From assembly GCA_011503125.2 (NCBI GenBank), contig WWBZ02000022.1, positions 62,001-126,000 of the forward strand: DNA of 64,000 nucleotides, in the 5' to 3' direction. Of the stretch, positions 32,923 through 43,921 are shown piece after piece. The DNA comes from Botryosphaeria dothidea (taxonomy: Eukaryota; Ascomycota; Dothideomycetes; Botryosphaeriales; Botryosphaeriaceae). The notes under the pieces were generated by a model. The model was given only the letters and a program-made list of their open reading frames with translations, was not told the origin of the DNA and ran no database searches. The position numbers and the translations under genes were made by a program. The first letter of the stretch is position 1. The number at the start of each line of letters is the position of its first letter.

Positions 32923-34549
32923 TCACCGCGAATCCTGCAGCACAAACTCCACAGCACCAGCCTGACTCTTCACAAAAACCGTCGAATCCCCATCCCCCTT
33001 GACAGCCTTAACCCACCTGCCCACTGCACCATGCGAACCCTCCTCGACAATCTGCAGCCCCTCACCTTCAACATGCAGACTACCCACAGCCGTATCGACC
33101 TCAGCCAAACCCTCCCACTCCACCGGGAAAGTTATCCTGACCTGACCCACCGCAGAGATGAACTCACCGCTCATACTCTTCAGGGCCTTCTCCCCTTCCC
33201 CAAGCGGCGTCAACACATCCACAACCGTCTGCCCCGCACCGTTGCTCGTGCGGATGGCCGACGACACCTCAGGGCTGACCGGCCGCGCGCGAACGTTGAC
33301 GCTGCCAGACTTCGATTCAAACGCCGATTCGTACCCGTGGACGTAGCTGCCGCGGACGCTGCCCGCCTCCGTCTTGACATGGACGTGATACTCACGGCCC
33401 GGCAGCGCATCCGCGTCATCAATCGGGAAACTCGCGGAGATGGAGCCGGCGGTGGAGTAGGCGCTGAAGACGGCGGGCAGCGGCTCGTCCGGGTCGGCGT
33501 CGCCGGGCTTGACTTCGACGTCGACCATGCCGGCGGTGGTGTGGATCTCGAGCAGGTCGAGCAGCGCCCAGACGCCCTGGACGGGGCCGTAGGCGCGCGA
33601 GATGTGGGTGCGGCGGCTGGGCAGGGCGACCTTGGAGTCGACGCCGCCGGCCAGGAGGTCGATGTTGAGCGCGCCGAGCTCGAGGTCGAGCAGGCGGTGG
33701 AAGTCGACGGAGAGCCAGTTGGAGGAGATGTCGAGGAGGTCGAGCTGCGTGCCGACGGGAATGGACACGAGGACGTCGACGACGGTGCAGTCGCGCTCGT
33801 GGTAGGCGTGCGAGCCGTCGGAGCTCTTGCTGCGGATCAGCAGGCTGGCGGCGTCCGTCTTCTCGGCGGTGACGTCGGCGTGGGGGAAGTTGTTGGAGAT
33901 GGTGACTTTGGTGCGGATCTTGGTCGCGCGCTGGTCGGATGCGGGCACGAAGCTGATGAGGCCGCGGATGTCGTGGTACCGTTCGCGGTAGGGCCGTATC
34001 TGCTCGTCAACGCGGAACTCGTCCAGGCTCTCAAACTCGTACTCCGAACTGCGGGAGTGAAGCTTCTGGCAGTAGTAGGGCATGTGGGGCGCGCCCATGC
34101 CCGGTGGTACGTTGGGTTGCACATGGCCCTGTGCAGTCTTAGTCGTCATTTAAGCTTTTCACTTTCACTGAACAGAGGAGTACCTTTCGTGATGAGCGAC
34201 CCCATGCCGCTGTCAGGATGAGCCAGATCAGAATCGCGTGAGCTGATGCAATCAACAGCAACCGGAGGATCTTGCCGCGGGACCAGGGCCTGTTTGGACG
34301 ATGGTGCAAGTGGACGGCGGCAGGCACGACTCCAACCTCCTCCAGGTCTTTGGACGGCCCGCAGTCATGCTCGACGCGCTTATCAGAGGGACCGGCAGCG
34401 TCGTTCCTGTCCAGGGCCATGACTGTGGGGTAGGCGGGCGGAGGGAGGGAAGAGTCGAGCAAAGGGGTCGATTCTGTCGACGCATCAGGAAAGCGGTTGT
34501 CCTTCATGGCGGAAGAAGCGGAAGGCGAGGGATGATTCGATGCAGGCAT
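32923..34549 (-). CDS. Single-pass membrane protein with beta-rich extracytosolic domain, unknown function
   Basis: Exons 34549-34184 and 34137-32923, with a 46-nt phase-0 intron (GTACTC...TAAG), give 526 aa. Residues 1-90 are polar and cytosol-like. A helix near residues 97-117 (LRLLLIASAHAILIWLILTAAW) preceded by basic residues suggests a type II membrane protein. The remainder (about 400 residues) is built of short repeated beta-strand-like units (for example LDLLDISSNWLSVDFHRLLD, VDVEVKPGD and YHVHVKTEAGSVRGSYV). This is reminiscent of DUF4097-like beta-helical adhesin domains found in many uncharacterised fungal membrane proteins. There is no catalytic motif. Third codon positions are strongly G/C, which creates a long antisense frame (32794-34221 plus) that I treat as an artefact. 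Confidence 0.7.
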
Positions 34550-35495
34550 GTCTTCAGCTCGCTTCCAGGATGGGTGAAGGCCCGGCTGCGTTCGTCGCAG
34601 AGAGGAACAAGCTCAGGTAGTGGTGTCCCTCGCGCCGGAATCGGAGTCACGGGCCTGCAGGCAGGAAGACCTTGGTCTATGGTTGACGATACCTCGCACG
34701 CGGCTTGATGAACTTATGGGTGGTGCAGAAAGTCGCAGCCTGGCGACACCAAGATATGCGATGCGCTGTCATTGCTTTTCGCGGCGACGTCAGAGAGCGT
34801 TGCAGGCAGCCGCATACTCTGCCGCCTCACTGGACAGCGATAAGCAACCCCGCACTTGGGGATGCGCGGAATGCGGCATGTCGCCTCAGGCCAGCCCGGC
34901 GTCTGGTGCGACACCAGAGAGGCGACTGCGATCCCGGGAAACAGGAAGCGAGTGAGCTGGACGAGGAAGGTTGTGGCTGCAACGGGCCTTGGCGAACGTC
35001 AGCAGGGCTTCCTCGAGAGCTGCAGGGCCCTCGCACGTGCTCCGCCGCCCTGCCTCCGCGCCACTGCATGGAGCATTCGCTACCTGCTCCGCTATACACA
35101 ATTGGACTGTTGTTCTGAACATAGTTTGAAATGGTCCGACTGAACGAGATATCGTGCCTCAGCTGCATCATCACGTGCAAAGGGCAAAGTCTAAATGCCT
35201 AGTAGGCCAAGCTGCGGTCTATTTTAGGCGTCCCTCAGCTCCAGATCATACGAGCGGCCCGGGCCCTGAAAGCACCAGCTGTTCTGTTTGACAGCATGTG
35301 ACAGCAAGTCTGTATTTACTATCTGCTATAGGGTATATGGAACTTTGGTCGTTGGGACGAGCCATCTGCCATAACATTGCAACGAAGCGTGTTCGTGAAC
35401 ATACACATCAACATGAACAGTACTTTCAGTCCCTACATGGCGCCACCCATATGCATTGCCCCCAAAACCCGCTGAACTCCAACAATCCCATACGC
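34550..35495. other. Intergenic region
   Basis: This 0.95-kb space lies between two minus-strand genes. Short overlapping frames show no family resemblance, and no repeat or RNA gene is recognised. Confidence 0.5.
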
Positions 35496-38400
35496 TTAAC
35501 TCAAAGACACTGACACCGAACGACTCTTGCTCCGTCTTTCCCAGTCCGGCCCCGGCTTAATGCCAAACAATGCCTCCGTCCAACTCCTGGGCGTAGGTGG
35601 TGGCGTCGTCGTGGAGCACACCTTCGCCCTCGCAGTACGCATCTCAAGCTTCTCCAGATGCTGAAATTTGGGAAGTTTCGTCGCCTCCACGAAGTCGTCA
35701 TACCGAACCCAAAACAGCGGTTCCAGCTGGAGGAACTTTGCTTTCTCTTCTTGAATGATGTTGTTTTGCCGTTCCGGATCGTATCCCTGCCAGTTCTGCC
35801 GCTCGAACAACGGATCCTCCGCGAGCTGAGAGATGTCGTAAGTTTCAAGAAACCCGTGAAGCTGCTTGGCCGACACCGTCTTGTGTTCCCAGTTAGTGAA
35901 CTCTTGCCTGATGTCGAGCTCTGGTAGTCCTAGAATGCCAACCACTTGGAAACTCATCATCCAGAGCTCATCTCGTCGTGTCTCTGGGCATGCAGAATCG
36001 ATGTCTGAGTGCTTGGCGACATGGACAGGAAGGAAGTTGTACTCGATGCCGCCCTCCTTGGTTGCGAAATTGAACCGCAGAGGCCGATTTGCGCCTCTTT
36101 CGCAAGCACGTCGTAGCGCTCGTGGTAGCTTCTCCATCCTTTCTTGTCGTTCGCGTTCAGCTTGCAACCGCGCACGCTCGGCCTCCTCAGCAGCCAGTCG
36201 AGCCTTTTCTGCCTCTTGCCGAAGCCTCTCCTCTTCTGCTCGTCGCTCTGCTTCCCTCCTCTCCTCTTCTTCTTTCCTAGCCTTTTCGGCTGCTATCCGT
36301 TCGGCTTCGAGGCGGCGCTCTTCTCTCACGCGCTCTGGCGTTTCCTCTTTGACAGGTTCCGGCTCCGGCTCCGGCTCAGCTTTTGGTTCGGCTTTCATGG
36401 ATTTTGTCGGTGTCGGAAGCGTCTCTGATCTTTCAAGCTCAGGTGAAGATGGGTGTGGCGAACTTCGGATTGTCTTTGACGCATGAGCCGTCTTCCTCCT
36501 AACGTTGCGAGTCGGCCCGCGTACCTCATCCTCATCATCGTCATCGGACGCATCTGGGGATGAACTATCGCGAGATCGCCGGTTGAGTTCTCTCCGAGAG
36601 ATCAGACGTTTCTTGGGTTTGGTGTGGTTATCTGTTACATTGTACTTGCTTGCATTCTTTTCAGATGTCCTACCCCGGGTTTCTCTTTCGTGTGCTCGTC
36701 TTGAGTTTTCGTGGTCCATGGCTTTCCTCCGCGGACTCTTCTGATCCATCCGTCTCATCTCTGGGCTTCGTACACGCTTCGGCTTGATCTTCATCCGGTC
36801 ATCATACTTCTCCTTCAATAGGTCGCGGACTGGTTTCCAATTAGGGCCTTGGAAATCCTCGGCAAACTCCCAGTATGTCATCCCATCACGATTTCTCCGG
36901 GTAGGATCGAAATCATCTTGGGCTAACAAAAGTCTGATGACATTGAGGTGGCCTTTCTTGATTGCAACCAGCATCGGCGTTTCGTTGTGTTTTGCAGGGT
37001 CGCGATGGTCGGCTGACAGTCCGGTCGCGAGCAGAAAGCTCAGAATTTCATCATGACCACCACGTGCTGCGGCCACACCACAAGCGACATTTGGCATGAT
37101 TCCAGATGCGAGAAGCTCATCGACGGCGCGCTTGTCTCCTTGTTCGGATTTAATGCGGAGGACCTCGGCGTTGTACTCGTTAGGTAGCAGAGTTGGCCCC
37201 ACGGATTCTTCCACGCTCTTTGGAGTCCCTTTCTCGGACTCGTCCTCTGATTTCTCCTTCTTCCATTCTGACATTGCCTTCTCCAACTCGATCTTGATCT
37301 CGTCAGCCTCATCAATGGTGGGGTCGAGAAGGGCGAGCGCCGTCTTGAAGTGTTTGTTCTCATACGTCGGATCCACGCGTGCTTTCCAAAGGAGAAGCTT
37401 GATAACCTCTACGTGGCCGTTCTGTGTTGCGTCGATGAGAGGCGTGTCGTGATCCAGCCAGTCGTGTCCGTCTGTAGCACAACCTTTGTCCAAAAGAAAC
37501 TCCACAATGTCCTCGTGACCATTCAACGATGCCTTTTGAAGCGGAGTAACACCAGCGTAATCAGGCGAGTCCAATTCATCTGGCGATGCTTCATAGGCAT
37601 TTTTGACCGCGTTGAAGTCGCCTTTTTCGCAACAACGTAACAAACGAGTGGCTCCGAACGCGTCTTTTTTCTTGGCTGGTGGCATCGTCCGGACGGGAGA
37701 AGTCATTGACCTAGTTGCCCCTCTTCTCGGCCGTGCAAGAGATGGGGCATTGGACTGAGGGTGTGGCGAAGAGTTGTTGGATTCCTCGCTGTCGTCCGAC
37801 ACCCAGTCCTTTTCTGTGCGGGTATTCTCGCGTCTTCTACGACCCGGAGCTCCCTGCACAATGGATTGAGTGGATGCTGATCTCCGGTGCACTTTGATGC
37901 CGGCCGCAATGGGGGAAGCTGGATTCCTGGCGTTTTTGCTTAAGGCTTCAGTCTTGTGCCGCTGCCGCGGCGGCTCCAGATCGTTTGGATTATCTCGCAA
38001 CTTGCGCTTCCGTGTATCAGCAGCCGAGGAGCTCCTCGCACGAGAGTCATTACCTGCGGGAGGAGATTGGGAATGATTTCGAGCAGAAGACACGGCCTTG
38101 TGGAAATTGTCTTGGTCACTGGAGAATGCTGAGGACGCTTTGCGGCTCGAACGGCCATTATCGTGCGATTGGGCACGCTCACGGCCATCAGTGCCATTCC
38201 GTCTGGACTCTGGAACGCCATTTGGAGGAGGTAACGCGTGAGGGCTCTTGCGGGAAGTCGAGTCTTTTGCGGCATCGGGAACAGATTTGGCCGATGGAAT
38301 ATCGCGCATCTCCTTGTCGTCGTCATTGCGTTCGTGTTTGATTACCTTCTTCGGCCTCTTCTTCGTCTCATCGTGCTCGGGACCTGACAACACGACCGTC

Positions 38401-38615
38401 TCCGCCTCCGATTCATCCTGCTCGGCATGAGCATCTGGTCCGTGGTTCCCATTTCGAGTGGCCGAGGCCTTGCTGTCCTTGTCTGTGAGTGGAGGGGACG
38501 ATGGGGGCGCTGGTGACCGGACTCGATCGAGGGAAGGCTGCACCGACTGCGGCTCTCCGTTGCCAGATGGATTCGGCGGCGGCAAGTGGTCAGCGACAGC
38601 AGCGCTACTGCTCAT
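35496..38615 (-). CDS. Hos4-like ankyrin-repeat protein, putative Set3 histone-deacetylase complex subunit
   Basis: A single 1,039-codon frame. The first in-frame ATG is at 38615; the frame is open for 145 more codons upstream but lacks ATG. The N-terminal third is disordered and rich in Ser, Asp, Lys and Arg (PKKVIKHERNDDDKEMRD, RKRKLRDNPND), with nuclear-type basic patches. The middle has ankyrin repeats (TRLLRCCEKGDFNAVKNAYE, YAGVTPLQKASLNGHEDIVE, DTPLIDATQNGHVEVIKLLL and NETPMLVAIKKGHLNVIRLL). A long Glu/Arg/Ala-rich segment (REERRLEAERIAAEKARKEE and on) predicts a continuous charged helix. The conserved C-terminal domain includes REFNFATKEG-like FNFATKEGGIEYNFLPVHV and LEPLFWVRYDDFVEA. 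This order of domains fits Hos4 and its fungal homologues in Set3C. The complex assignment is by domain order from memory, not by alignment. Confidence 0.7.
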   Translation of the reverse strand: MSSSAAVADHLPPPNPSGNGEPQSVQPSLDRVRSPAPPSSPPLTDKDSKASATRNGNHGPDAHAEQDESEAETVVLSGPEHDETKKRPKKVIKHERNDDDKEMRDIPSAKSVPDAAKDSTSRKSPHALPPPNGVPESRRNGTDGRERAQSHDNGRSSRKASSAFSSDQDNFHKAVSSARNHSQSPPAGNDSRARSSSAADTRKRKLRDNPNDLEPPRQRHKTEALSKNARNPASPIAAGIKVHRRSASTQSIVQGAPGRRRRENTRTEKDWVSDDSEESNNSSPHPQSNAPSLARPRRGATRSMTSPVRTMPPAKKKDAFGATRLLRCCEKGDFNAVKNAYEASPDELDSPDYAGVTPLQKASLNGHEDIVEFLLDKGCATDGHDWLDHDTPLIDATQNGHVEVIKLLLWKARVDPTYENKHFKTALALLDPTIDEADEIKIELEKAMSEWKKEKSEDESEKGTPKSVEESVGPTLLPNEYNAEVLRIKSEQGDKRAVDELLASGIMPNVACGVAAARGGHDEILSFLLATGLSADHRDPAKHNETPMLVAIKKGHLNVIRLLLAQDDFDPTRRNRDGMTYWEFAEDFQGPNWKPVRDLLKEKYDDRMKIKPKRVRSPEMRRMDQKSPRRKAMDHENSRRAHERETRGRTSEKNASKYNVTDNHTKPKKRLISRRELNRRSRDSSSPDASDDDDEDEVRGPTRNVRRKTAHASKTIRSSPHPSSPELERSETLPTPTKSMKAEPKAEPEPEPEPVKEETPERVREERRLEAERIAAEKARKEEEERREAERRAEEERLRQEAEKARLAAEEAERARLQAERERQERMEKLPRALRRACERGANRPLRFNFATKEGGIEYNFLPVHVAKHSDIDSACPETRRDELWMMSFQVVGILGLPELDIRQEFTNWEHKTVSAKQLHGFLETYDISQLAEDPLFERQNWQGYDPERQNNIIQEEKAKFLQLEPLFWVRYDDFVEATKLPKFQHLEKLEMRTARAKVCSTTTPPPTPRSWTEALFGIKPGPDWERRSKSRSVSVSLS

Positions 38616-39282
38616 CACGGACTTTGTATCACAGGTGATGCCTGCCTCATGCTGGAGGGGGCCCGGGTGAAGCCTGATGACCGGGGGCGCCAGTTGCTCA
38701 GCAGACCGGTGCGCGTCGTGTGCTCGGCGGACGGCGATCTGGGCGTGCACTTCAGCCAGTTTGCCGCGCGAGAACACGTGGGTGGATGGTGGAATGGGCG
38801 GTGCGTCGTGCAGGTGTCGTGGTGTCGGTGGAGGGAGGGTGTGGTGAGGAAGGAGCGGTACGGGAGCAGGCGTGGGAGAGATGTGGGAAGGCGAAGGCGA
38901 GGAAGCGCGACCGCTGGCTGGAGACAGAGAGGAGGCGGCCAGCACGGGCCGGGTGCTGACATAAGGCAGCCCGCTGCACTGCACAAAACCGCCGCGACTC
39001 GTGATACCGGGCGTCGAGGAGCGAGCTGCGGCCTGACTGACGCGCGACACGCTGTATGTCAGTCCTGCCAGCCGGAAAGATCACCTTATCGCCACCCTGC
39101 CCCTGAACTGCGAGAGTGCGAGCAGAGCACCGCTGGCGCGCTTGCGACGGCCGCCACGGTGCTGTGCCAGCGCGAATAGGACGCAGTGAGGCATTAACGC
39201 TCTGAGCCCCCGCTGAACAGCACCGCGAAACACCGCAGAGCCTTTAGCTTATCATCACCCCCAGCCCCAGCGCGTGCCCGGC
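38616..39282. other. Divergent promoter region
   Basis: This lies between the Hos4-like gene (minus) and the polyprenal reductase gene (plus). The minus-strand frame of the Hos4-like gene stays open to 39050 but is Pro/Ser/Ala-rich and has no ATG, so it is probably a long untranslated leader. Confidence 0.5.
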
Positions 39283-40295
39283 ATGGCCTCCACGCACCTG
39301 CACCCGATCCTCGCCCGTCTGGAGCCCGCCTTTCTTTTGCGGTCCCTTTTCCTCACCGCAGCCTCGATTGTAATCCACCGTGTCCTTTTCGCTTGCGCAG
39401 CCCGCCCACCGCTGCAGACCGCTAACGCAGACGCCCGACGCGAAAGGTTCTTGCAGTCGACGCTGTCCCAGCCTTCCGCTCCCGTTTCCTGGCCTACGGT
39501 TCGCGCGCGACCTCCGCGCCCACAGCCCCAGCCTCGCGCTCGCGCTCTGCACTGACAAGCCTGCTCGACCATCTGGCAACCTACCGCGTCCCGCACAGCT
39601 GGTTCACCCACTTCTACGTTCTGTCCGTGCTTAGCTCCATCTTCTGGGCCGAGCAGTATGCCACCGATGGCGCCCTCCTGAAACTCATCGCCAGCAAGGC
39701 GGCCGACCATCGCACAGCCACCGTGTCTGTGGGACGCGTCCTGGTAGCCTGGCTGCTTATGCTCGCACAAGGCTCTCGACGCCTGTACGAGTCCATCGTC
39801 CTGTCGCGGCCTTCTTCATCCAAGATGTGGGTCACGCATTGGCTTCTCGGTCTCCTCTTCTACGGCGCCATGTCGATTACTGTTTGGGTCGAAGGAGCAG
39901 CGTCTCTGCAAGCTTCTGCCGAGAGCCGAGGAATAAGGGTGGACTCGCTGGATCTGAAGCTGGTTGCTGGCTCTGTGCTTTTTCTTTGGGCGTCAAAGCA
40001 GCAGCACGACGCCCACGCCTATCTCTTTGGCCTGAAAAAGTATACTCTGCCAAACCAGGGCTTCTTCCGGCACATTGTCTGCCCGCACTACACGTTCGAG
40101 TGCGTCATCTACCTGGCGCTGTCGATTCTAGCCGCGCCGGAGGGGAAATGGGTAAATAAGACGGTGCTATGTGCTATGGTGTTTGTAGGCGTGAATCTGG
40201 GCGTGACGGCAGCCGGGACGAAAGAATGGTATGCCATGAAATTTGGTCGGGAGGCAGCGGAGAGACGGGTGAGAATGGTGCCGTTTGTCTGGTGA
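39283..40295 (+). CDS. Polyprenal reductase / 3-oxo-5-alpha-steroid 4-dehydrogenase family (SRD5A3/Dfg10-like)
   Basis: Two exons, 39283-39379 and 39457-40295, across a 77-nt intron (GTGTCC...TTGCAG, CTAAC branch), give 311 aa, near the usual 300-330. The protein is an ER membrane enzyme of about six helices acting in dolichol synthesis for N-glycosylation. Family marks are FRSRFLAYGSR after the intron, SWFTHFYVLSVLSSIFW, VGRVLVAWLLMLAQGSRRLY, QHDAHAYLFGLKKYTLPNQG and FRHIVCPHYTFECVIYLAL, and a C-terminus KEWYAMKFG ending in RMVPFVW. The first donor, GTGTCC, is weak, but it is the only join that unites the first helix frame with the FRSRF segment in phase. Codon use is C/G-ending, as in its neighbours. 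The reductase call is secure; the exact first intron is inferred. Confidence 0.87.
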
Positions 40296-41192
40296 GCAAG
40301 CGTGAACGAGGGTAGGTGGCAAAAAGAGTCATCTCGTATCTCACGGCGGCTTTCGACCGGACGTATAATACAGACTGAGAGCATGCTACAGCTGTTCAGA
40401 TGACGGCTTTAGACACAGGGCCTGGCTGGCAAGCATGCATCGGAAGCGATGGAGAGAAATGATGCAGCGGGGCAACGGGTATTCAATATATTGAGCTGCA
40501 GCGTGAAACATGAGGCCTCGCAAGGCCTGGGGGCGTTGTATGAGAGACGTTTCGGGGGCGGCGACGTTGGGCTTGGCCACGGCAGCGCATGCCTGCTCTT
40601 GCTGCGCGCTGAGATTAATTAAGCGCTGGGCGGCCCGTGTTTAGGTTCACAGGTAAGACAGCGCGCTGGACGTCGGCTGCGGAGACAGAGCACGCGGAGA
40701 GACAGAGCTCGAGCTACGCGAGTGCGCGCGCGCGGAAAGACGGCGGACGATGGCAATTTCGCGATTGGAGAGGCTATCGGCGGAGAGCGTGGAGGCGGCT
40801 TGGGATTGCATCATGGGTCGGGCCCAAGCTTCGCTCAGCTGCCCTGCCTGGGCTGGCGAGAGCAGCGCTGCAGAAAAGTCGTCCGAGCAACGGCGCAGGC
40901 AAGCTCCCTCGAGGGTCCGTCGACGCCTCACTCGCATGCCCGCCGCCGCTGTACCTTCCAGCCTCTCATCTTCCCGGCAGCACGAGCTCGTGAGCATGGC
41001 GCCGCGTTGACGTTGCCGCGTGATCTCTGCCCCCAGCTTTTTCTCCGCTCTCCGCGCCCTGCTTCGCGCCTCTAGTTCTGCAGCACCCAACACTCGTTGA
41101 TCTGCGGCGGGGAAACATTTCTCTCACCCGCTTCCTCTCCGAGCCCCAGCCCAAGCCGCACGACGCACCGCCCTCTCTGACCGACTGCTGCA
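40296..41192. other. Intergenic region upstream of glycogenin
   Basis: The region is GC-rich, with overlapping frames on both strands (40637-41093) that are Arg/Ser/Ala-rich and carry no domain. It holds the glycogenin promoter and leader. Confidence 0.5.
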
Positions 41193-43921
41193 ATGGCGTC
41201 CCAGGGCGAAGATGCGTACTGCACGGTGAGTTGTTGGCCTTGCTGTGCTGCTCGGCTCTGCGCTAACTCGCGTGAAGCTCGTTATGAGCGACTCATACCT
41301 CCCAGGTGCGCAGCTAAGCTCCCAGCTCTCGCCAGAAGCTTTGAAGACGCATCCAGCTCACTGAAGGTCCAGGTGCCGCCGTCCTGGCCCATTCTCTCCG
41401 TGATGGAGGCACGAAAAAGAAGCTCGCCGCCCTTGTCACACTAGACACGCTGTCCGCAGACTCGATTTCAGACCTCAAGGTAGCCATTGGCCTGCCATTG
41501 GCCCTCCTAGCAATGCACGCTGACCACTGTAACAGGAGCTTTACGACTATGTGATTCCTGTACCTCGTGTGGGCAATCCTAAGCCTGCCAATCTTTACCT
41601 GATGGATCGCGCCGACCTTTCGTACACCTTCACCAAGATTGCCCTCTGGCGGCAGCTCCAATTCCGCAAGCTCGTATACATCGATGCCGACGTCGTAGCC
41701 GTGCGAGCTCCCGATGAGCTCTTCAATATTGACGCGACTTTCGCTGCTGCTCCCGACAGCGGTTGGCCCGATTGCTTCAACAGTGGGGTGATGGTCGTGA
41801 CCCCCAACATGGGAGATTACTGGGCATTGCAGACGCTGGCCGCTAGCGGAGACAGCTTTGATGGCGCAGATCAGGGCCTGCTCAACCAATACTTTGAGCA
41901 CAAGGATTGGCACAGGCTCAGCTTCCTGTATAACTGCACTCCGAATGCGCAGTATCAATGGGAGCCAGCTTTCAAGCACTACAAGAGCAGGATCAATCTG
42001 GTGCACTTCATTGGCAAGAATAAGCCTTGGCTGAAAGATTCTCGCTACGGCGGTGGCTCGGGCGTCTACGACGAGCTCCTGGCTCGCTGGTGGGCTGTCT
42101 ACGACCGACACCTCAGGGTGAAGGTAGGTTGTTCGTGGCTCACCAAACGCGTCACATACTGATATACCACATAGGCCGGACAAGTTGACGCCAACAAGGT
42201 GCTTGAAGTCGCTCCCAATGCTATACAGCCTCCTGCTGCGCTTCCAGCGCACATCCAGCCGGTTCCTGAGACTGGAGAGACACGTCCGACAACTGAGATC
42301 CCCTTCACTGAGCCTTCTGAACCTGCTGAACACCCAGAGCAACAGCTGCATGCCCCACCACCTCCGTCGGAGCCACAAAGGACATTTTCACCGCCCCACA
42401 TGGAGTGGGATGCCACTCGGTAGGCTTCCTTCTGTTGTCGGTGCTAGCATTGCTGACTTCTTCCAGTTCGGCTCCTCCAGTGGAATCAAGACCCGAAGCG
42501 GCGAATTTCCCCACGCAGACTTACTCTTTCAGCGAGGATAATCAGCTCTTCCAGCCGCCAGCAGCTTACCCTGAACCCCCCAAAAATATGTACTATGAAG
42601 TGCCCAAGGAGAAACCTCCACCTAAGGAAGCCCCGAGGCCAATCTTCCCTTGGGAGCAGGAACGTGAGAGGCCGAAGCCCACGCGTGTTTTCGCAGAAGA
42701 CCTATCACCCCCTCAGCCTGAACCGGCGCCCGCTGCTTCTACGACAGATGCATCAGTCCCTGCTACTTCTGAGGGAGATGGTCAAACCTCTAAGACGCCT
42801 CCACCGTCTGCAACCCCGCAGACTCCTGAAGACCCGTGGCAGACCTTCGGGCAGACAAGTGCCAACGCATGGGATAGTGTTCCCGGCATCGAGCGATACG
42901 TCCGCGCTGTCATGGGTGCACAGACGAAGAAATCCAAACCTGCTGGGATTTCTCTTGAAGGTCTTGCCAAACCCGCCGACCTTCTCTCGCCCACAGGAGA
43001 GGGCTCTAGCGGACGTCGTGAAAGCCTCATCTTGACTGACTTTCCCACCGCAGTTGAGAGACCAAGCCTTCCTGTGACGCCTGCACCAGTCCGACGACCG
43101 ACCTTCTGGGGCGGTGAAAGAGATGAGACCGGTGAGCTGCCGGCCGCTGAGGGGGTGCCATTACAAGCTGAATGGGTAAGCGGCACGTTTAATTGGGCTT
43201 GTCCAAAATGCGGCTTCTCTTCTCAAAGCCTTGAAATTTTTCGTCGTTCGCGTTCTCCTCTTCATCTGCAGTCCTCTCGTTCGCTGGACACCTCGCAGGT
43301 CTTGACCGCAACGACAGCTGCTTTGAGTGCATCTGCCCATACCGCTTCCGCACCGGGACTGCCTGCACATCTTGCGCCGGTCGAGTCTGCCAAGGATGTC
43401 AAGGACGAGGAGCGACAAGATGAGGGTGGCAAAATTGGTGCTGAGCTTGCTGTTGTCTCTTCTAAAGCATAAACCGTTAGCGCTTCACCCGTCTGTACAC
43501 TGAGAGCTGACTAAGCTTGTGAATCAAGAACCCCGAAGAAAGACTGGAGACACTACGTCGCTCGTCCCTTCTCGAACTCGAGCATCTTAGGCATGCTGCT
43601 GCTTCGAATGCCCCTCTACGAGATTTGCCAGAACACTCGATCCCTCGTCCGCACAACGATGCTCAACACCACAGCCTTCCCGGTTCTGGCGGAGGAAGCC
43701 CGCATGGGTTGGATGAAGCTGCAAAAGACAAAGGAGCTGTGAGTGTTGTCCAAGGCAAAGAGGCGTCGGCGGCTTCAAAGACAAACGCTGCAGGCTCTGC
43801 TGAGGAGAAGTCCAAGCCGGTATTCTCGGTCCCGGGTTTTGGCGCTTCTTCAGCCGAACAGGCAACGTCTGAGAAGGAGAAGGAAGGAAAGGAGGACATT
43901 CTGAGTCCTACTGAGCAGTGA
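41193..43921 (+). CDS. Glycogenin (self-glucosylating initiator of glycogen synthesis, GT8)
   Basis: Seven exons fit: 41193-41225, 41278-41305, 41373-41479, 41536-42123, 42175-42419, 42467-43175 and 43529-43921. The GT8 catalytic domain spans about residues 1-265. It starts EDAYCTLVMSDSYLPG and includes HSLRDGGTKKKLAALVTLDT, YDYVIPVPRVGNPKP, YIDADVVAVRAPDELF (the DxD metal/UDP-glucose motif), PDCFNSGVMVV, DGADQGLLNQYF and VHFIGKNKPWL. A long Pro/Ser/Glu-rich linker follows, then EWNPEERLETLRRSSLLELE, corresponding to the WDP...LRRGS segment common near the C-terminus of fungal glycogenins, where glycogen synthase is thought to dock. The last intron, 43176-43528, is unusually long (353 nt), and its beginning stays open in frame for 98 codons, so an alternative C-terminus is possible. 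Other introns are 46-67 nt. Confidence 0.9.

Noticed and set aside
32794..34221. Plus-strand 475-codon frame
   Set aside because: It is antisense to the well-supported two-exon minus-strand gene; the frame is a by-product of G/C-rich third positions and reads as Asp/Val/Gly-rich low complexity.
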